NCBI RefSeq assembly: GCF_003807585.1
Contig: NZ_RMBX01000007.1
Span: 310,001-374,000, forward strand
Origin: Chitinophaga barathri
Lineage (GTDB): Bacteria > Bacteroidota > Bacteroidia > Chitinophagales > Chitinophagaceae
Reading direction: 5' to 3'
DNA length: 64,000 nt
In this document: in pieces, positions 1 to 9,276 of the stretch
How positions within the stretch are numbered: position 1 is the stretch's first letter
How the letters are laid out: the number at the start of each line of letters is the position of its first letter
The notes under the pieces: model-generated
Databases searched by the model: none
Seen by the model: the letters and a program-made list of their open reading frames with translations, nothing else
What the model was told of the DNA's origin: nothing
Position numbers and translations under genes: made by a program

Positions 1-3000
1 CCCAAAGTGAACGTGACGGCCGCATACCCCGGCGCGAACGGCGAGCTGATGATCAAATCGGTGATCATTCCCCTGGAAAGGGCCATCAACGGCGTTCCGG
101 GGATGAAATATATGGCGTCTGACGCGGGCAACGACGGCGAAGCCACCATCCAGGTGGTGTTCAACCTCGGCACCGATCCCAACCAGGCTTCATTGAACGT
201 GCAAAACCGCGTGGCTTCGGTGGTGAACAAACTGCCGCCGCTGGTAGTGCGCGAGGGCGTGAAGATCACCCGCGAGGAATCCAACATGCTCATGTACATC
301 AACCTGTACAGCGACGACCCGCATACCGATCAGAAATTCCTTTTCAACTTCGCGGACATCAACATCCTGTCTGAGCTGAAAAGGGTGAACGGCGTCGGCG
401 TGGCAGACATTCTCGGTAACCGCGAATATGCCATGCGCATCTGGCTGAAACCGGACCGTATGCTGGCGTATAAAATTTCCGCGGAAGAAGTGATGAAGTC
501 GCTGGCGGACCAAAGTCTTGAAGCCTCGCCGGGTAAAACGGGCGAAAGTTCCGGCAAACGGTCGCAGGCGTTTGAATACGTGCTGAAATACCCCGGCAGG
601 TACAGCACCAAAGAAGGGTATGAAAATGTGATCTTAAGATCGAGCCCGAACGGCGAGATACTTCGCCTGAAAGACGTAGCGGAAGTGGAGTTCGGCAGCT
701 CGATGTACGATATTTATTCGAACCTCAACGGCAAACCTTCTGCCGCGATCGTGCTCAAACAATCGTACGGCAGCAATGCCAGCCAGGTGATTGCGGACGT
801 GAAGGCCAAGATGAAAGAGATCGAAGCCAGTTCTTTCCCGAAAGGAATGCATTACGAGATCAGTTACGACGTATCCAAATTCCTGGACGCTTCCATCGAA
901 AAGGTGATACATACGCTGGTGGAGGCTTTTATCCTTGTGGGTTTGGTCGTGTTCCTGTTCCTCGGCGACTGGCGGTCTACGCTCATTCCCGCGCTGGCCG
1001 TGCCGGTATCGCTGATCGGTACGTTTATGTTTATGCAGTTCTTCGGCATCACGCTCAACCTCATCACTTTGTTTGCCCTCGTACTGGCTATCGGGGTGGT
1101 GGTGGATGATGCGATCGTGGTGATTGAGGCCGTGCACGCCAAGATGGAGGAAGAACATCTTTCGCCATTGAAAGCCACCAAAAAGGCGATGCATGAGATC
1201 AGCGGAGCCATTATTGCCATCACGTTCCTGATGGCAGCGGTGTTTATCCCGGTGGCGTTTATGTCCGGACCGGTGGGCATTTTCTACCGGCAGTTCTCCA
1301 TCACGATGGCCACGGCAATTATCCTGTCCGGCGTGGTGGCGCTTACGCTTACACCCGCGCTTTGCGCCATGATCCTCCGGAACAACCATGGGAAACTGAA
1401 GAAAAAATCCATCATGGACAAATTCCTCGATGGGTTCAATAACGGTTTCAACAAAATGTCCGGCCGCTACCAGAAAATACTGGGCGTTATCGTGAACAGG
1501 CGCGTGGTTACTGTTGTGATGCTGCTTGCTTTCTGCGGCGGCGTCCTTTTCCTGAACGGCCGTGTGCCTTCCGGCTTCATTCCCAATGAAGACCAGGGTA
1601 TGTTTTACGCCATCATCCAGACCCCGCCGGGATCTTCGCTGGAAAGGACGAACGAGATCGCGGAAAGGCTGCAGAAACTTGCGGAAGACATCGATGGGGT
1701 ACAATCCGTTTCTTCCCTCGCCGGGTATGAGATCCTTACTGAAGGTACCGCCGCGAATTCGGGCACCTGCCTGGTGAACCTGAAAAGCTGGGAAGACAGG
1801 AAAGAATCCGCGCAGGAGATCATCGAAGAGCTGGAGGAAAAGTCGAAAGACATTACCGGCGCCACGATAGAGTTCTTCCTTCCGCCCGCCGTGCCCGGAT
1901 ATGGGGCCGCCGGCGGGTTTGAGCTGCGTTTGCTGGATAAAGCGGGCTCGGGCGAGTACAAAAAAATGGAAACGGTGAGCAAGGAATTTGCGAAGGAGCT
2001 GGAAAAACGCCCTGAACTGACGTCTATCTTCAGCTTCTACAGCGCCAGTTATCCGCAGTACATGCTACGGGTAGACAATGATATTGCGCAGCAAAAAGGC
2101 GTGACGATCGAGAACGCTATGAACACGCTTTCCACTTTGATAGGCAGTAACTACGAGATCAGTTTTATCAAATACGACCGGCAATACAAAGTGATGGTGC
2201 AGGCTGCGCCGCAATACAGGGCTTTGCCGGAAGATATTCTGAAACTGTACGTCAAAAACGACCGTGATGAAATGGTGCCGTTCTCCGCCTTCATGAAAAT
2301 GGAGAAAGTGTACGGTCTTTCCGAGATCACGCGGCACAACATGTACAACGCGGCCGAGATCAGCGGTTCCGCCGCGCCCGGCTACAGCAGCGGCGAAGCC
2401 ATCAAAGTGATCAACGAAGTGGCGCAGAAGACGCTGCCGAGAGGTTTCGGCATCGACTGGGCGGGTATTTCGAAAGATGAGGTGGCGCAGGGCAACCAGG
2501 CGGTTTATATCTTCCTGATCTGTCTTGGGTTTGTGTACCTGATCCTTGCTGCGCAGTATGAGAGTTTTATCCTGCCGCTATCGGTGATCCTTTCGTTGCC
2601 GGCGGGCATCTTCGGTGCGTTCCTGTTACTGAAATTGCTCGGGCTGGAAAACAATATTTACGCACAGGTGGCCATGGTAATGCTGATCGGCCTATTGGGT
2701 AAGAACGCTGTACTGATCGTGGAGTTTGCCGTGCAGCGGCACCGCGGGGGCGCTTCTGTGCTGAACGCAGCCCTGGAAGGATCCAAGGTCAGGTTCCGTC
2801 CCATTTTGATGACGTCTTTCGCGTTCATCGCGGGCCTTATCCCGCTGGTGTTCGCCAGCGGTCCGGGCAGGATCGGCAACAGGACGATCGGTACGGCTGC
2901 ATTGGGCGGCATGCTTTTCGGAACCATTTTCGGGGTACTGATCATACCCGGATTGTATTACATATTCGGAAAAATCGCGGAAAGGCATACGCTTATCAGA

Positions 3001-3048
3001 GATGAAGAAGAAAATCCATTAACCGAAGAAATTGATCACAATGTTTAA
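1..3048 (+). CDS. RND multidrug efflux permease (AcrB/HAE1 type), 5' end outside window
   Basis: Inner-membrane proton-driven pump of the AcrB family. The frame is open from base 1, and the first visible residues match the region about 45 residues into AcrB, so the start and TM1 lie upstream of the window. The first GTG at base 7 is not a start. Seen: a TM4 block with the paired proton-relay aspartates in GVVVDDAIVV (about residues 368-377 of the visible part), a second porter domain, and GLLGKNAVLIVEF near the C-terminus, which carries the lysine of the proton pathway. About 1013 residues are visible, against roughly 1050 for the family. The stop overlaps the start of the outer-membrane factor gene, so the two are translationally coupled. 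An adaptor gene is expected just upstream of the window. Substrate cannot be read from the sequence. Confidence 0.95.
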   Translation, partial: PKVNVTAAYPGANGELMIKSVIIPLERAINGVPGMKYMASDAGNDGEATIQVVFNLGTDPNQASLNVQNRVASVVNKLPPLVVREGVKITREESNMLMYINLYSDDPHTDQKFLFNFADINILSELKRVNGVGVADILGNREYAMRIWLKPDRMLAYKISAEEVMKSLADQSLEASPGKTGESSGKRSQAFEYVLKYPGRYSTKEGYENVILRSSPNGEILRLKDVAEVEFGSSMYDIYSNLNGKPSAAIVLKQSYGSNASQVIADVKAKMKEIEASSFPKGMHYEISYDVSKFLDASIEKVIHTLVEAFILVGLVVFLFLGDWRSTLIPALAVPVSLIGTFMFMQFFGITLNLITLFALVLAIGVVVDDAIVVIEAVHAKMEEEHLSPLKATKKAMHEISGAIIAITFLMAAVFIPVAFMSGPVGIFYRQFSITMATAIILSGVVALTLTPALCAMILRNNHGKLKKKSIMDKFLDGFNNGFNKMSGRYQKILGVIVNRRVVTVVMLLAFCGGVLFLNGRVPSGFIPNEDQGMFYAIIQTPPGSSLERTNEIAERLQKLAEDIDGVQSVSSLAGYEILTEGTAANSGTCLVNLKSWEDRKESAQEIIEELEEKSKDITGATIEFFLPPAVPGYGAAGGFELRLLDKAGSGEYKKMETVSKEFAKELEKRPELTSIFSFYSASYPQYMLRVDNDIAQQKGVTIENAMNTLSTLIGSNYEISFIKYDRQYKVMVQAAPQYRALPEDILKLYVKNDRDEMVPFSAFMKMEKVYGLSEITRHNMYNAAEISGSAAPGYSSGEAIKVINEVAQKTLPRGFGIDWAGISKDEVAQGNQAVYIFLICLGFVYLILAAQYESFILPLSVILSLPAGIFGAFLLLKLLGLENNIYAQVAMVMLIGLLGKNAVLIVEFAVQRHRGGASVLNAALEGSKVRFRPILMTSFAFIAGLIPLVFASGPGRIGNRTIGTAALGGMLFGTIFGVLIIPGLYYIFGKIAERHTLIRDEEENPLTEEIDHNV

Positions 3049-4468
3049 ATTCAGGATACATCATTGCGTGCTGGGCATCTGCCTGGCCGCGGCTGGCTGC
3101 AGGATTCCGGAGGTGGCGTCGCGGGTCGAAAACCGTGCTGTCCCGGGTTCCTATGGCAACAGCCAGGATACTGTCAACACATCCGCCGTTCAATGGCGCA
3201 GTTTTTTTACGGATAAAAACCTCGCAAACCTGATCGATACGGCGCTGCAAAACAACCAGGAGCTGATGATCACCTTGCAGGAAATTGAGATCGCAAAGAA
3301 TGATATCCGGATCAGGAAAGGCGCGATACTGCCTACGGTGGGTTATAAAGCCGGCATCGGCGTGGAAAAAGTGGGGAGATATACCAGCCAGGGCGCAGGT
3401 GACGCATCCACGGAAATAGAGCCGGGAAAGGAAATGCCCGATCCGCTGATGGACTACAAAGTGGCGGCTTATGCGAACTGGGAAGTGGATATCTGGAAAA
3501 AGCTGCGCAATGCCAAAAAGGCCGCTGTGACGAGGTATCTGGCGACAGTGGAGGGCCGGAATTTTGTACTGACCAGCCTGATTGCCGAAGTGGCGGATTC
3601 TTATTATGAATTGCTCGCGCTTGATAACCAGCTGGTGATTGTAAAACAAAACATCGGGTTGCAGCAGAATGCGCTGGACATCATCAAAGTGCAGAAGGAA
3701 GCCGCCAGGGCCACGGAGCTGGCGGTTAAAAAATTCGAGGCCGAGGTGCTGAAATCCCAGAGCCTTGAGTTTGAGATCCTGCAACGGATAAAAGAAACGG
3801 AGAACAGGATTAACTTCCTGCTGGGCCGTTATCCGCAGGAAATCACCAGGGATCAGGGCGACTTTTTAAGTTCTTTGCCCCCGGCTGTGAGCACTGGTAT
3901 TCCTTCGCAGCTGCTGGGGAACCGCCCGGATATCAGGAAAGCTGAACTGGAGCTGGAAGCCGCGAAGCTGGATGTAAAAGTTGCCAGGGCGGAGTTTTAT
4001 CCTTCATTCGGGATCTCGGCCGGTATCGGGTTCCAGGCATTTAAGCCATCGTACCTGGTGAAGTCCCCTGAGTCGCTGCTGTATTCGTTGGCGGGTGATC
4101 TTGCGGGCCCCTTGATCAATAGGAATGCGATCAAAGCCGAGTTCCTCAACGCCAATGCGCGCCAGATACAAGCCATGTATAACTACGAGCGTACGATCTT
4201 AAATGCATACCTGGAAGTTTCCACCCAGCTGTCAAACATCAGCAACCTCGAAAAGAGTTATGATCTGAAGTTGAAACAAGTGGATGCTCTCACACGCTCT
4301 ATCGACATCTCCAATGACCTGTTTAAATCCGCCAGGGCGGATTACCTGGAAGTGCTGATGACGCAGCGCGATGCGTTGGAATCGAAGCTGGAGCTGATAG
4401 AAACCAAAAAACAACAGCTGGATGCGGTGATCCATATATACAGGGGCCTGGGAGGCGGATGGAAATAG
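3041..4468 (+). CDS. Outer-membrane efflux lipoprotein, NodT/OprM (TolC) family
   Basis: Outer-membrane channel of the tripartite pump whose permease lies directly upstream. I start it at the ATG at 3041, which overlaps the permease stop by 8 bases; an in-frame TTG at 3032 is less likely. The N-terminus is a lipoprotein signal with lipobox LAAAGC, placing the modified Cys at residue 20. The body is the usual duplicated OEP domain of long coiled-coil helices; the phrases GNRPDIRKAELELEAA and YPSFGISAGIGF are typical of NodT-type proteins. At 475 residues it has normal family length. A strong hairpin follows, so it ends the operon. Confidence 0.93.
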   Translation: MFKFRIHHCVLGICLAAAGCRIPEVASRVENRAVPGSYGNSQDTVNTSAVQWRSFFTDKNLANLIDTALQNNQELMITLQEIEIAKNDIRIRKGAILPTVGYKAGIGVEKVGRYTSQGAGDASTEIEPGKEMPDPLMDYKVAAYANWEVDIWKKLRNAKKAAVTRYLATVEGRNFVLTSLIAEVADSYYELLALDNQLVIVKQNIGLQQNALDIIKVQKEAARATELAVKKFEAEVLKSQSLEFEILQRIKETENRINFLLGRYPQEITRDQGDFLSSLPPAVSTGIPSQLLGNRPDIRKAELELEAAKLDVKVARAEFYPSFGISAGIGFQAFKPSYLVKSPESLLYSLAGDLAGPLINRNAIKAEFLNANARQIQAMYNYERTILNAYLEVSTQLSNISNLEKSYDLKLKQVDALTRSIDISNDLFKSARADYLEVLMTQRDALESKLELIETKKQQLDAVIHIYRGLGGGWK

Positions 4469-4495
4469 TATTTCCGGGAAGACAAATAGTTTAGG

Positions 4496-4526
4496 AACAA
4501 ACGGCGGCCATTGGCCGCCGTTTGTT
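4496..4526. terminator. Bidirectional rho-independent terminator
   Basis: A perfect 14-bp inverted repeat (4496-4509 and 4513-4526) with a 3-base loop. The flanks are A-rich on the left and T-rich on the right. It lies between the convergent efflux operon (+) and the SnoaL-like gene (-), so it can serve both. Confidence 0.85.
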
Positions 4527-4563
4527 TTGCCGGAAATCTGCCGGTAGCTGGTTAAATGTCTTC

Positions 4564-4944
4564 TCAGTAAAAGAATTGTTCAGATATGATCTGCCCGTCC
4601 TTCACCTCATACAGCATGATCTCCTTTATGAATATTCTGCCATGCGGCTGCACGGTAATATCCTTTTCTCTTGCAACGGCGAAATGATTGCCGGTGACAA
4701 GGGGCTCACTCGTATAGAGACTGTGAACTGTCTGAATCCTGCTTACGAAGTCTTCGCCTTTTTTTCGGACAGGGTTTTTACCTTCCGCATATCCGAAATA
4801 CGGAGACTCTGGAGGATCGATGCTCCTGACATTTTCCGCAAAAAACTCATCCTGGATCTCAAACCATTTTTCTTGTTTTGCAAGTTCATTGAAGCGGGCT
4901 GCGACTTCCGCGGTTGTCAGCACCTTTTTTTGTTCTGTAGACAT
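4564..4944 (-). CDS. SnoaL-like / NTF2-like fold protein
   Basis: A 126-residue single-domain protein. It starts MSTEQKKVLTTAEVAARF, a typical first helix of the SnoaL/NTF2 superfamily, followed by WFEIQDEFFAENVRSIDPP and a C-terminal sheet ending in EQFFY. Family members act as small binding or isomerase-like domains, and no specific substrate can be named. It lies 31 bases downstream of the AHSA1-type gene on the same strand, so the two are probably co-transcribed. An open frame on the opposite strand covers the same bases but has no recognisable domain and was not called. Confidence 0.8.
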   Translation of the reverse strand: MSTEQKKVLTTAEVAARFNELAKQEKWFEIQDEFFAENVRSIDPPESPYFGYAEGKNPVRKKGEDFVSRIQTVHSLYTSEPLVTGNHFAVAREKDITVQPHGRIFIKEIMLYEVKDGQIISEQFFY

Positions 4945-4975
4945 TGTGTTGCTGTTTCAGGTTAATGGATTGTGT

Positions 4976-5386
4976 TTAAGCAGGTTGTCCTGTTCCGGTT
5001 TCGCAATAGGATTTCAGGCTTTTCAGGAAGATGGCCCAATCAAAGCTGCAAGCGGCAAACATATCCGTTACTTCCCGCCATCCGCCATGTGTAAAACGCA
5101 GCAGTGTATTGCCGTTTTTTTCTTCCAGGTCGAAGGATACTTTGGTGCCGATCCATTCCCCGATGGAATGGACGCATTCCCATGCTGCCCGTTTATCGGG
5201 GGCCAGTTCGGTCACTTTCATTTCATTCCGGTGCTGGCCAAAGATGAACAGGTTCACAAAGCCGGTTTCCGGTTGGGCTGTTGTGTTTTTGCACCACCAT
5301 GATTCAAGACCTTCCTGTGTAGTGACTGCCTGGTAAACTTTCCCGGGGGCTGCTTTTATAACTAAGTTATGCCTGATGTCCGCCAT
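4976..5386 (-). CDS. SRPBCC / AHSA1-domain protein
   Basis: A 136-residue START-like (SRPBCC) protein. Seen: the N-terminal strand and helix DIRHNLVIKAAPGKVYQAVTT, the Trp pair ESWW typical of AHSA1-type entries, the central FDLEEKNGNTLLRFTHGGW strand pair, and a long C-terminal helix FDWAIFLKSLKSYCETG. Such proteins bind small hydrophobic ligands or act as stress cochaperone-like domains; the ligand is unknown. It is the first gene of a probable two-gene unit with the SnoaL-like gene. A TAnnTTTG-type -7 box lies about 35 bases upstream of its start. Confidence 0.85.
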   Translation of the reverse strand: MADIRHNLVIKAAPGKVYQAVTTQEGLESWWCKNTTAQPETGFVNLFIFGQHRNEMKVTELAPDKRAAWECVHSIGEWIGTKVSFDLEEKNGNTLLRFTHGGWREVTDMFAACSFDWAIFLKSLKSYCETGTGQPA

Positions 5387-5420
5387 AATTTTAGATTTAT
5401 GTTAGTGATATTCAATACAC

Positions 5421-5428
5421 CAAAGCTA
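5421..5428 (-). promoter_or_regulatory. Putative -7 promoter box for the AHSA1/SnoaL unit
   Basis: Read on the minus strand these bases are TAGCTTTG, matching the Bacteroidota sigma-A consensus TAnnTTTG. No clear -33 TTTG is visible at the usual distance, so this is tentative. Confidence 0.45.
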
Positions 5429-5565
5429 TCGTCTAAATATTACTATGACGGGGCGCGATATGGACTTTGTAACAGGGGGATTTGGACACGGCCCGGGGGA
5501 AAAAAGGCCAGCGATTATCGGGATTAACTTTCTTAAATATACGATTTGACTACAGGGGAGCAAAA

Positions 5566-6222
5566 CTACTTAAGTACTTTATCCACCCATTTTTTTGTTT
5601 CATCAACCAGTAATGACATCACATCTTTTTTGCCCGCTTTAAAAGAGTGATCTGCTCCTTCAAGTTTTACCAAGGTGGCTTTACGCAAAGACCCGCATAC
5701 TGTTTCAATTAGCTCCCAGGTAGCGAGTGTATCTTTAGAGCCTTGTAGAAAAAGCATAGGTATTTTGAGCGCTTTCAGATGGTCCGCACGTTCCGTGGAG
5801 GGTTTGCCGGATGGGTGAAGTGGGAACCCGTAAAAAATAATGCCGCTGACAGGACTATCTGTTTGCTCTGCGAGGTACTGCGAGCTCATTCTGCCTCCGA
5901 AAGATTTGCCCGAAGCAAATAGTGGCAGATCGGGCTGTAGTTCACGGGCTTTTTTAATGGCCGCTGCAATGGTTGCGTGAGCAACGGCGGGCGAATCGGG
6001 CCGGCCTTTTTTGTTTTCCATAAAAGGAAAATTAAACCGCAGGGTGGCGATGCCCACTTTAGACAGCGCATCGCTCAGCGTTTCCATAAAAGGATGGTCC
6101 ATACCGGCTCCTGCTCCATGTGCCAGTGTGAGTATACAACTGGGTTCAGCGGGAATGATATATTTGGCGGAAACTTTACCTATTGCGGGAGAAACCGCTA
6201 TTTTGATGGATTTTGTGCTCAT
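5566..6222 (-). CDS. Alpha/beta hydrolase, Tex30/KANL3-like (dienelactone hydrolase superfamily)
   Basis: A 218-residue serine hydrolase fold. Seen: the oxyanion segment LAHGAGAGMDHPF (about residues 34-46), a nucleophile elbow GKSFGGRMS with Ser at about residue 107, the acid-bearing strand LFLQGSKDTLA, and the catalytic His in EGADHSF. The HGAGAG plus GKSFGG combination is characteristic of the Tex30/KANL3 subgroup. The cytosolic substrate is unknown. TAGCTTTG on the minus strand at 6230-6237 lies just 7 bases before the start codon. This could make a very short or absent leader, but no -33 box was found. The gene borders the AT-rich island to its right. Confidence 0.85.
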   Translation of the reverse strand: MSTKSIKIAVSPAIGKVSAKYIIPAEPSCILTLAHGAGAGMDHPFMETLSDALSKVGIATLRFNFPFMENKKGRPDSPAVAHATIAAAIKKARELQPDLPLFASGKSFGGRMSSQYLAEQTDSPVSGIIFYGFPLHPSGKPSTERADHLKALKIPMLFLQGSKDTLATWELIETVCGSLRKATLVKLEGADHSFKAGKKDVMSLLVDETKKWVDKVLK

Positions 6223-6620
6223 GGTAGATCAAAGCTAATGAAATTACACAATCAGTGAATTACATGGAGGGAAAGGCAGATCACGAAGAATTTTAATGCG
6301 TTCACGAGTAAAAATGGCTCGTTAACGAGATTTATACTTCCAAGATCAAAAAACAGCTGTAATATTTGTACCAACTAAGTGTCATAACGTGATTTCAGGT
6401 GTTGAGCCTTGTGGTGAGATGTAGTTGTTAGATGAAGATTTCCGAGTCGCATCTTATACTGGAAGCCGCCCATCGATGTAATTTTGCAAACAGAGAGTTA
6501 ATTTTCTTATATAAATTATAGATAATTCATTCCTTTTTTAGGTATTAGCAAATATTATTTGAACTCGGTAGAGTACCATTTGTAATTGTTAAGACAAATG
6601 TTAATGTTGAAAAAAAGACG

Positions 6621-6704
6621 GATTCTACTTCACCCGTAACGGTGAGAATCGTGTCAGTTATTATTGACCGCCGCTCTGTCAAAATCCAGGGGTGAAGTAG
6701 AGTC
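6621..6704. repeat. Imperfect inverted repeat at the start of the AT-rich island
   Basis: Arms at 6621-6635 (GATTCTACTTCACCC) and 6690-6704 pair at 14 of 15 positions across a 54-base spacer. The arms lie just before the DUF4145 start. They could be a regulatory hairpin or the trace of an old insertion. The roughly 380 bases between the hydrolase start and this repeat are AT-rich, and I see no gene in them. Confidence 0.5.
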
Positions 6705-6723
6705 AATATGCGAAAAACAAGAT

Positions 6724-7350
6724 ATGAAATATATAGATCCGACAGTTTACGCTGGTTCATTTACATGCCCACACTGCGGTGCAATAGCTATGCAGAGTTG
6801 GTGGCAAAGAGGCTGGGATTCTGGTAGCTATCCAGGTCGTGATTCCAATCCAGTGAGGGTTGGCAAATGTCACCATTGTGCGGGCAATACGTTATGGATT
6901 ATGGACAAAATGTATTATCCTGATACTGGGAATGCTCCTTTCCCAAATCCAGAAATGCCACAAGATGTAAAAGCATTATATCAAGAAGCTGCGTCTATTC
7001 ATCAAAAGTCACCAAGAGGAGCCGCAGCATTACTGCGTTTAGGTATCCAGATACTATGTAGAGAACTAGGAGAGCCTGGAAAAAATATTAATGCTGATAT
7101 CGGCAGTTTAGCTAAGAAAGGGCTTCCGGAAATCGTCCAACAATCTCTGGATATTGTAAGGGTAACTGGAAATGACGCTGTACATCCAGGCCAAATTGAT
7201 ACCGATAATCCACAAACAGTAAGGCAATTATTTGATTTAACTAATATTATCGTGGAATATATGATTGCATTGCCGAAAAAAGTAAGCGGTCTGTATAATG
7301 CTTTGCCTGGTGATAAGATAAAAGGAATTAGTGATAGAGATGGAAAATAG
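6724..7350 (+). CDS. DUF4145-domain protein with N-terminal zinc-ribbon-like motif
   Basis: A 208-residue protein from the ATG at 6724; an in-frame TTG start 60 bases upstream is possible but lies inside the inverted repeat. Residues about 12-45 hold two CxxC pairs (CPHC and CHHC) that look like a zinc ribbon. The C-terminal half matches DUF4145, an all-helical HEPN-related domain: RGAAALLRLGIQILCRELG, then a loop and RVTGNDAVHPG. DUF4145 often occurs in defence systems and mobile elements, but no partner restriction enzyme is visible here. The gene is clearly more AT-rich than the neighbouring chromosome. Confidence 0.8.
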   Translation: MKYIDPTVYAGSFTCPHCGAIAMQSWWQRGWDSGSYPGRDSNPVRVGKCHHCAGNTLWIMDKMYYPDTGNAPFPNPEMPQDVKALYQEAASIHQKSPRGAAALLRLGIQILCRELGEPGKNINADIGSLAKKGLPEIVQQSLDIVRVTGNDAVHPGQIDTDNPQTVRQLFDLTNIIVEYMIALPKKVSGLYNALPGDKIKGISDRDGK

Positions 7351-7449
7351 ATTGTGATGTTGTACAAGTGTTTCAATGAACTTAGATGAAAAGCCGAGTC
7401 TTGGAGTCGTTGGTTCCCCGTGCAAGCATTTTCTAAACAATATTTTTAT

Positions 7450-7986
7450 ATGTCAAAGTTATTCAAATGGATAATAGGGTTTGCTGGTACAATGCTAGTG
7501 GCTTGGTCAGGTAGTTTCTTCTATGATCGAACCAAAGATATACCGGTGCTTAACTACTTCACTGGTGGCTTGAGATGGATTTATGATCTGGGTACAAAAG
7601 TGCTGAATTTTCCTATAAAAGTTTGGGTTATCGTTGTTTCGTTGTTAGTTATTAATCTGGTAATTGCTTTATATAGAAGGTTGAAGGATTCAGCTGGCGG
7701 GCATCCTGATTTTGTAGGATACAAGATGGATGTTTTTAAAAAATGGATTTGGCGTTGGGATTGGAGGTATGAGGAAAACGGCTGGAAAGTTGTTAGTCTA
7801 ATCCCTTATTGTCCAAAGGATGACGTTCAATTAATCAACAATAGCGACATTTTTAATGTAAGGTTTTACTGTCCAAAATGTAATACTGAATTCGGAGAAT
7901 ACAGGGAGCCATTGGAATATAGTAGAGATGCAGAAATATTAATTTTAGATAAGGTTAATAAAAAGGCATTCGAAAAACGAGATTAA
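7450..7986 (+). CDS. Hypothetical membrane protein with C-terminal zinc-ribbon-like motif
   Basis: A 178-residue protein from the ATG at 7450; an in-frame GTG at 7420 would add 10 residues. Two hydrophobic segments are visible (about residues 4-24 and 58-75, including VWVIVVSLLVINLVIALY). They are followed by a basic/aromatic stretch WIWRWDWRY and a soluble C-terminus with YCPK and FYCPKCNTEFG spaced like a zinc ribbon. I do not recognise the family. It is AT-rich like its neighbours and lies about 100 bases after the DUF4145 gene on the same strand, so a joint function is possible but not shown. Confidence 0.65.
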   Translation: MSKLFKWIIGFAGTMLVAWSGSFFYDRTKDIPVLNYFTGGLRWIYDLGTKVLNFPIKVWVIVVSLLVINLVIALYRRLKDSAGGHPDFVGYKMDVFKKWIWRWDWRYEENGWKVVSLIPYCPKDDVQLINNSDIFNVRFYCPKCNTEFGEYREPLEYSRDAEILILDKVNKKAFEKRD

Positions 7987-8218
7987 ATGGTATCCTCGGC
8001 AGGGAAAGGAGACATAATCAAAACTAGTTGAGTGGATACAATGAGAAATTTTAACTGTTCATGGCGGTTTGGCCGGCAATAGCAGGGGCTAAACTAGGGT
8101 TGAAATTTACATAAAAATTAGCGCAAATAGAAGAGTCAGGAACTCTATGAGACGATGATGTTGAATTCCCAGTCATTTGCAATGTTGAGGAATTGCCTGA
8201 ACACAATAATAATATGAT

Positions 8219-9013
8219 ATGGCTTTTAATTTGGAAATTTTTTTCTTTGATACTCCAATTTACACAGTAGAAAAAATTGGAGATAGCGAAATAAATTCTT
8301 CAGAATTTGACGCTCTCTTTTACTTTAATGATAAACGAGATGTTGAAGGCTATAACCCATGGCGAAAGGTTGCTTCAACCTTTAGTATAACGAGACGGCT
8401 AACCTACAGCGAAAGTGATTTTAAAATTAAAGGAGGTTATGCGTCAGTTATAATTTCGTGTAAGCGATATCATGATGAGTTTATTTTTTATATTTTTTGG
8501 AATCCAAGTAATAAAACCATAATAAAGATAGGTCAATTCCCTACCGTTGCCGATTTTCATTTGGGGGAAATGAAACAATATAATAAAGTGATATCTACTG
8601 AAATGCTCAAAGAATTGACACGAGCCATTGGCTTGGCGGCGAATGGTGTAGGTATAGGTTCCTATGTTTATCTTAGAAGGATATTTGAATATCTCATAGG
8701 TGAGGCCTATACTAAGGCAAAAGTTGACAGTGCAATTCTTGAAGCTGATTTTAAAAAAGCAAGGATGGATGAAAAAATTGATTTACTACATTCTTATCTT
8801 CCTAATTTTTTAATAGAAAGCAAGTCCATGTATTCAATTCTTAGTGTAGGTATACATGAACTCGATGAGCAAACGTGCTTAGCCCATTTTGATACTCTTA
8901 GAGTTGGTATTGAAATCATACTCGACGAAAAACTGGAAGAATTTCGTAGAAAAGAAAAGATTGAAACTGCCAAACAAAAGCTTGCAGCTTTAAAGGGTCA
9001 AATAAGAAAATAG
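8219..9013 (+). CDS. Hypothetical protein with HEPN/DUF4145-like C-terminal helices
   Basis: A 264-residue AT-rich gene. The first ~130 residues contain aromatic beta-like strands (NLEIFFFDTPIY, KRYHDEFIFYIFW) that I cannot assign. The C-terminal half is helical, with LRRIFEYLIGEAY, then MDEKIDLLHSYLP and SVGIHELDEQTC, an arrangement like DUF4145/HEPN proteins. The last ~30 residues are a charged coiled-coil-like tail. With the DUF4145 gene 1 kb upstream, this makes two HEPN-type genes in one short island. Enzymatic activity cannot be claimed, because the R-x4-6-H RNase motif of HEPN toxins is not obvious. Confidence 0.65.
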   Translation: MAFNLEIFFFDTPIYTVEKIGDSEINSSEFDALFYFNDKRDVEGYNPWRKVASTFSITRRLTYSESDFKIKGGYASVIISCKRYHDEFIFYIFWNPSNKTIIKIGQFPTVADFHLGEMKQYNKVISTEMLKELTRAIGLAANGVGIGSYVYLRRIFEYLIGEAYTKAKVDSAILEADFKKARMDEKIDLLHSYLPNFLIESKSMYSILSVGIHELDEQTCLAHFDTLRVGIEIILDEKLEEFRRKEKIETAKQKLAALKGQIRK

Positions 9014-9276
9014 GTCATTTAGTGAATATCGTTGATAAGAAAAGCTCCCGGAAAGTCAGTGTACTGCAAAGAGGCGGCATTCTAAGTAGACGAGCAGGGA
9101 ACCAAATATAGAAAAGACAGATCATCGGTTCTGCATACCCCGAAAAACTCGTTTTTGACGGAAGCCAATATCGAACCACAAGAATAAATGAAGCGGCCCG
9201 GCTTACATACGCAATAAGCGGGATTTTAGCGAAATAAAAAACCGGAAAAGCGTCAGTAAAAAACACCTTTCCGGTA

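Noticed and set aside
634..1704. A 356-residue open frame opposite the first RND permease
   Set aside because: Same antisense signature; no family match.
4522..4965. A 147-residue plus-strand frame over the SnoaL-like gene
   Set aside because: It begins inside the terminator hairpin; the minus-strand protein has the recognisable fold.
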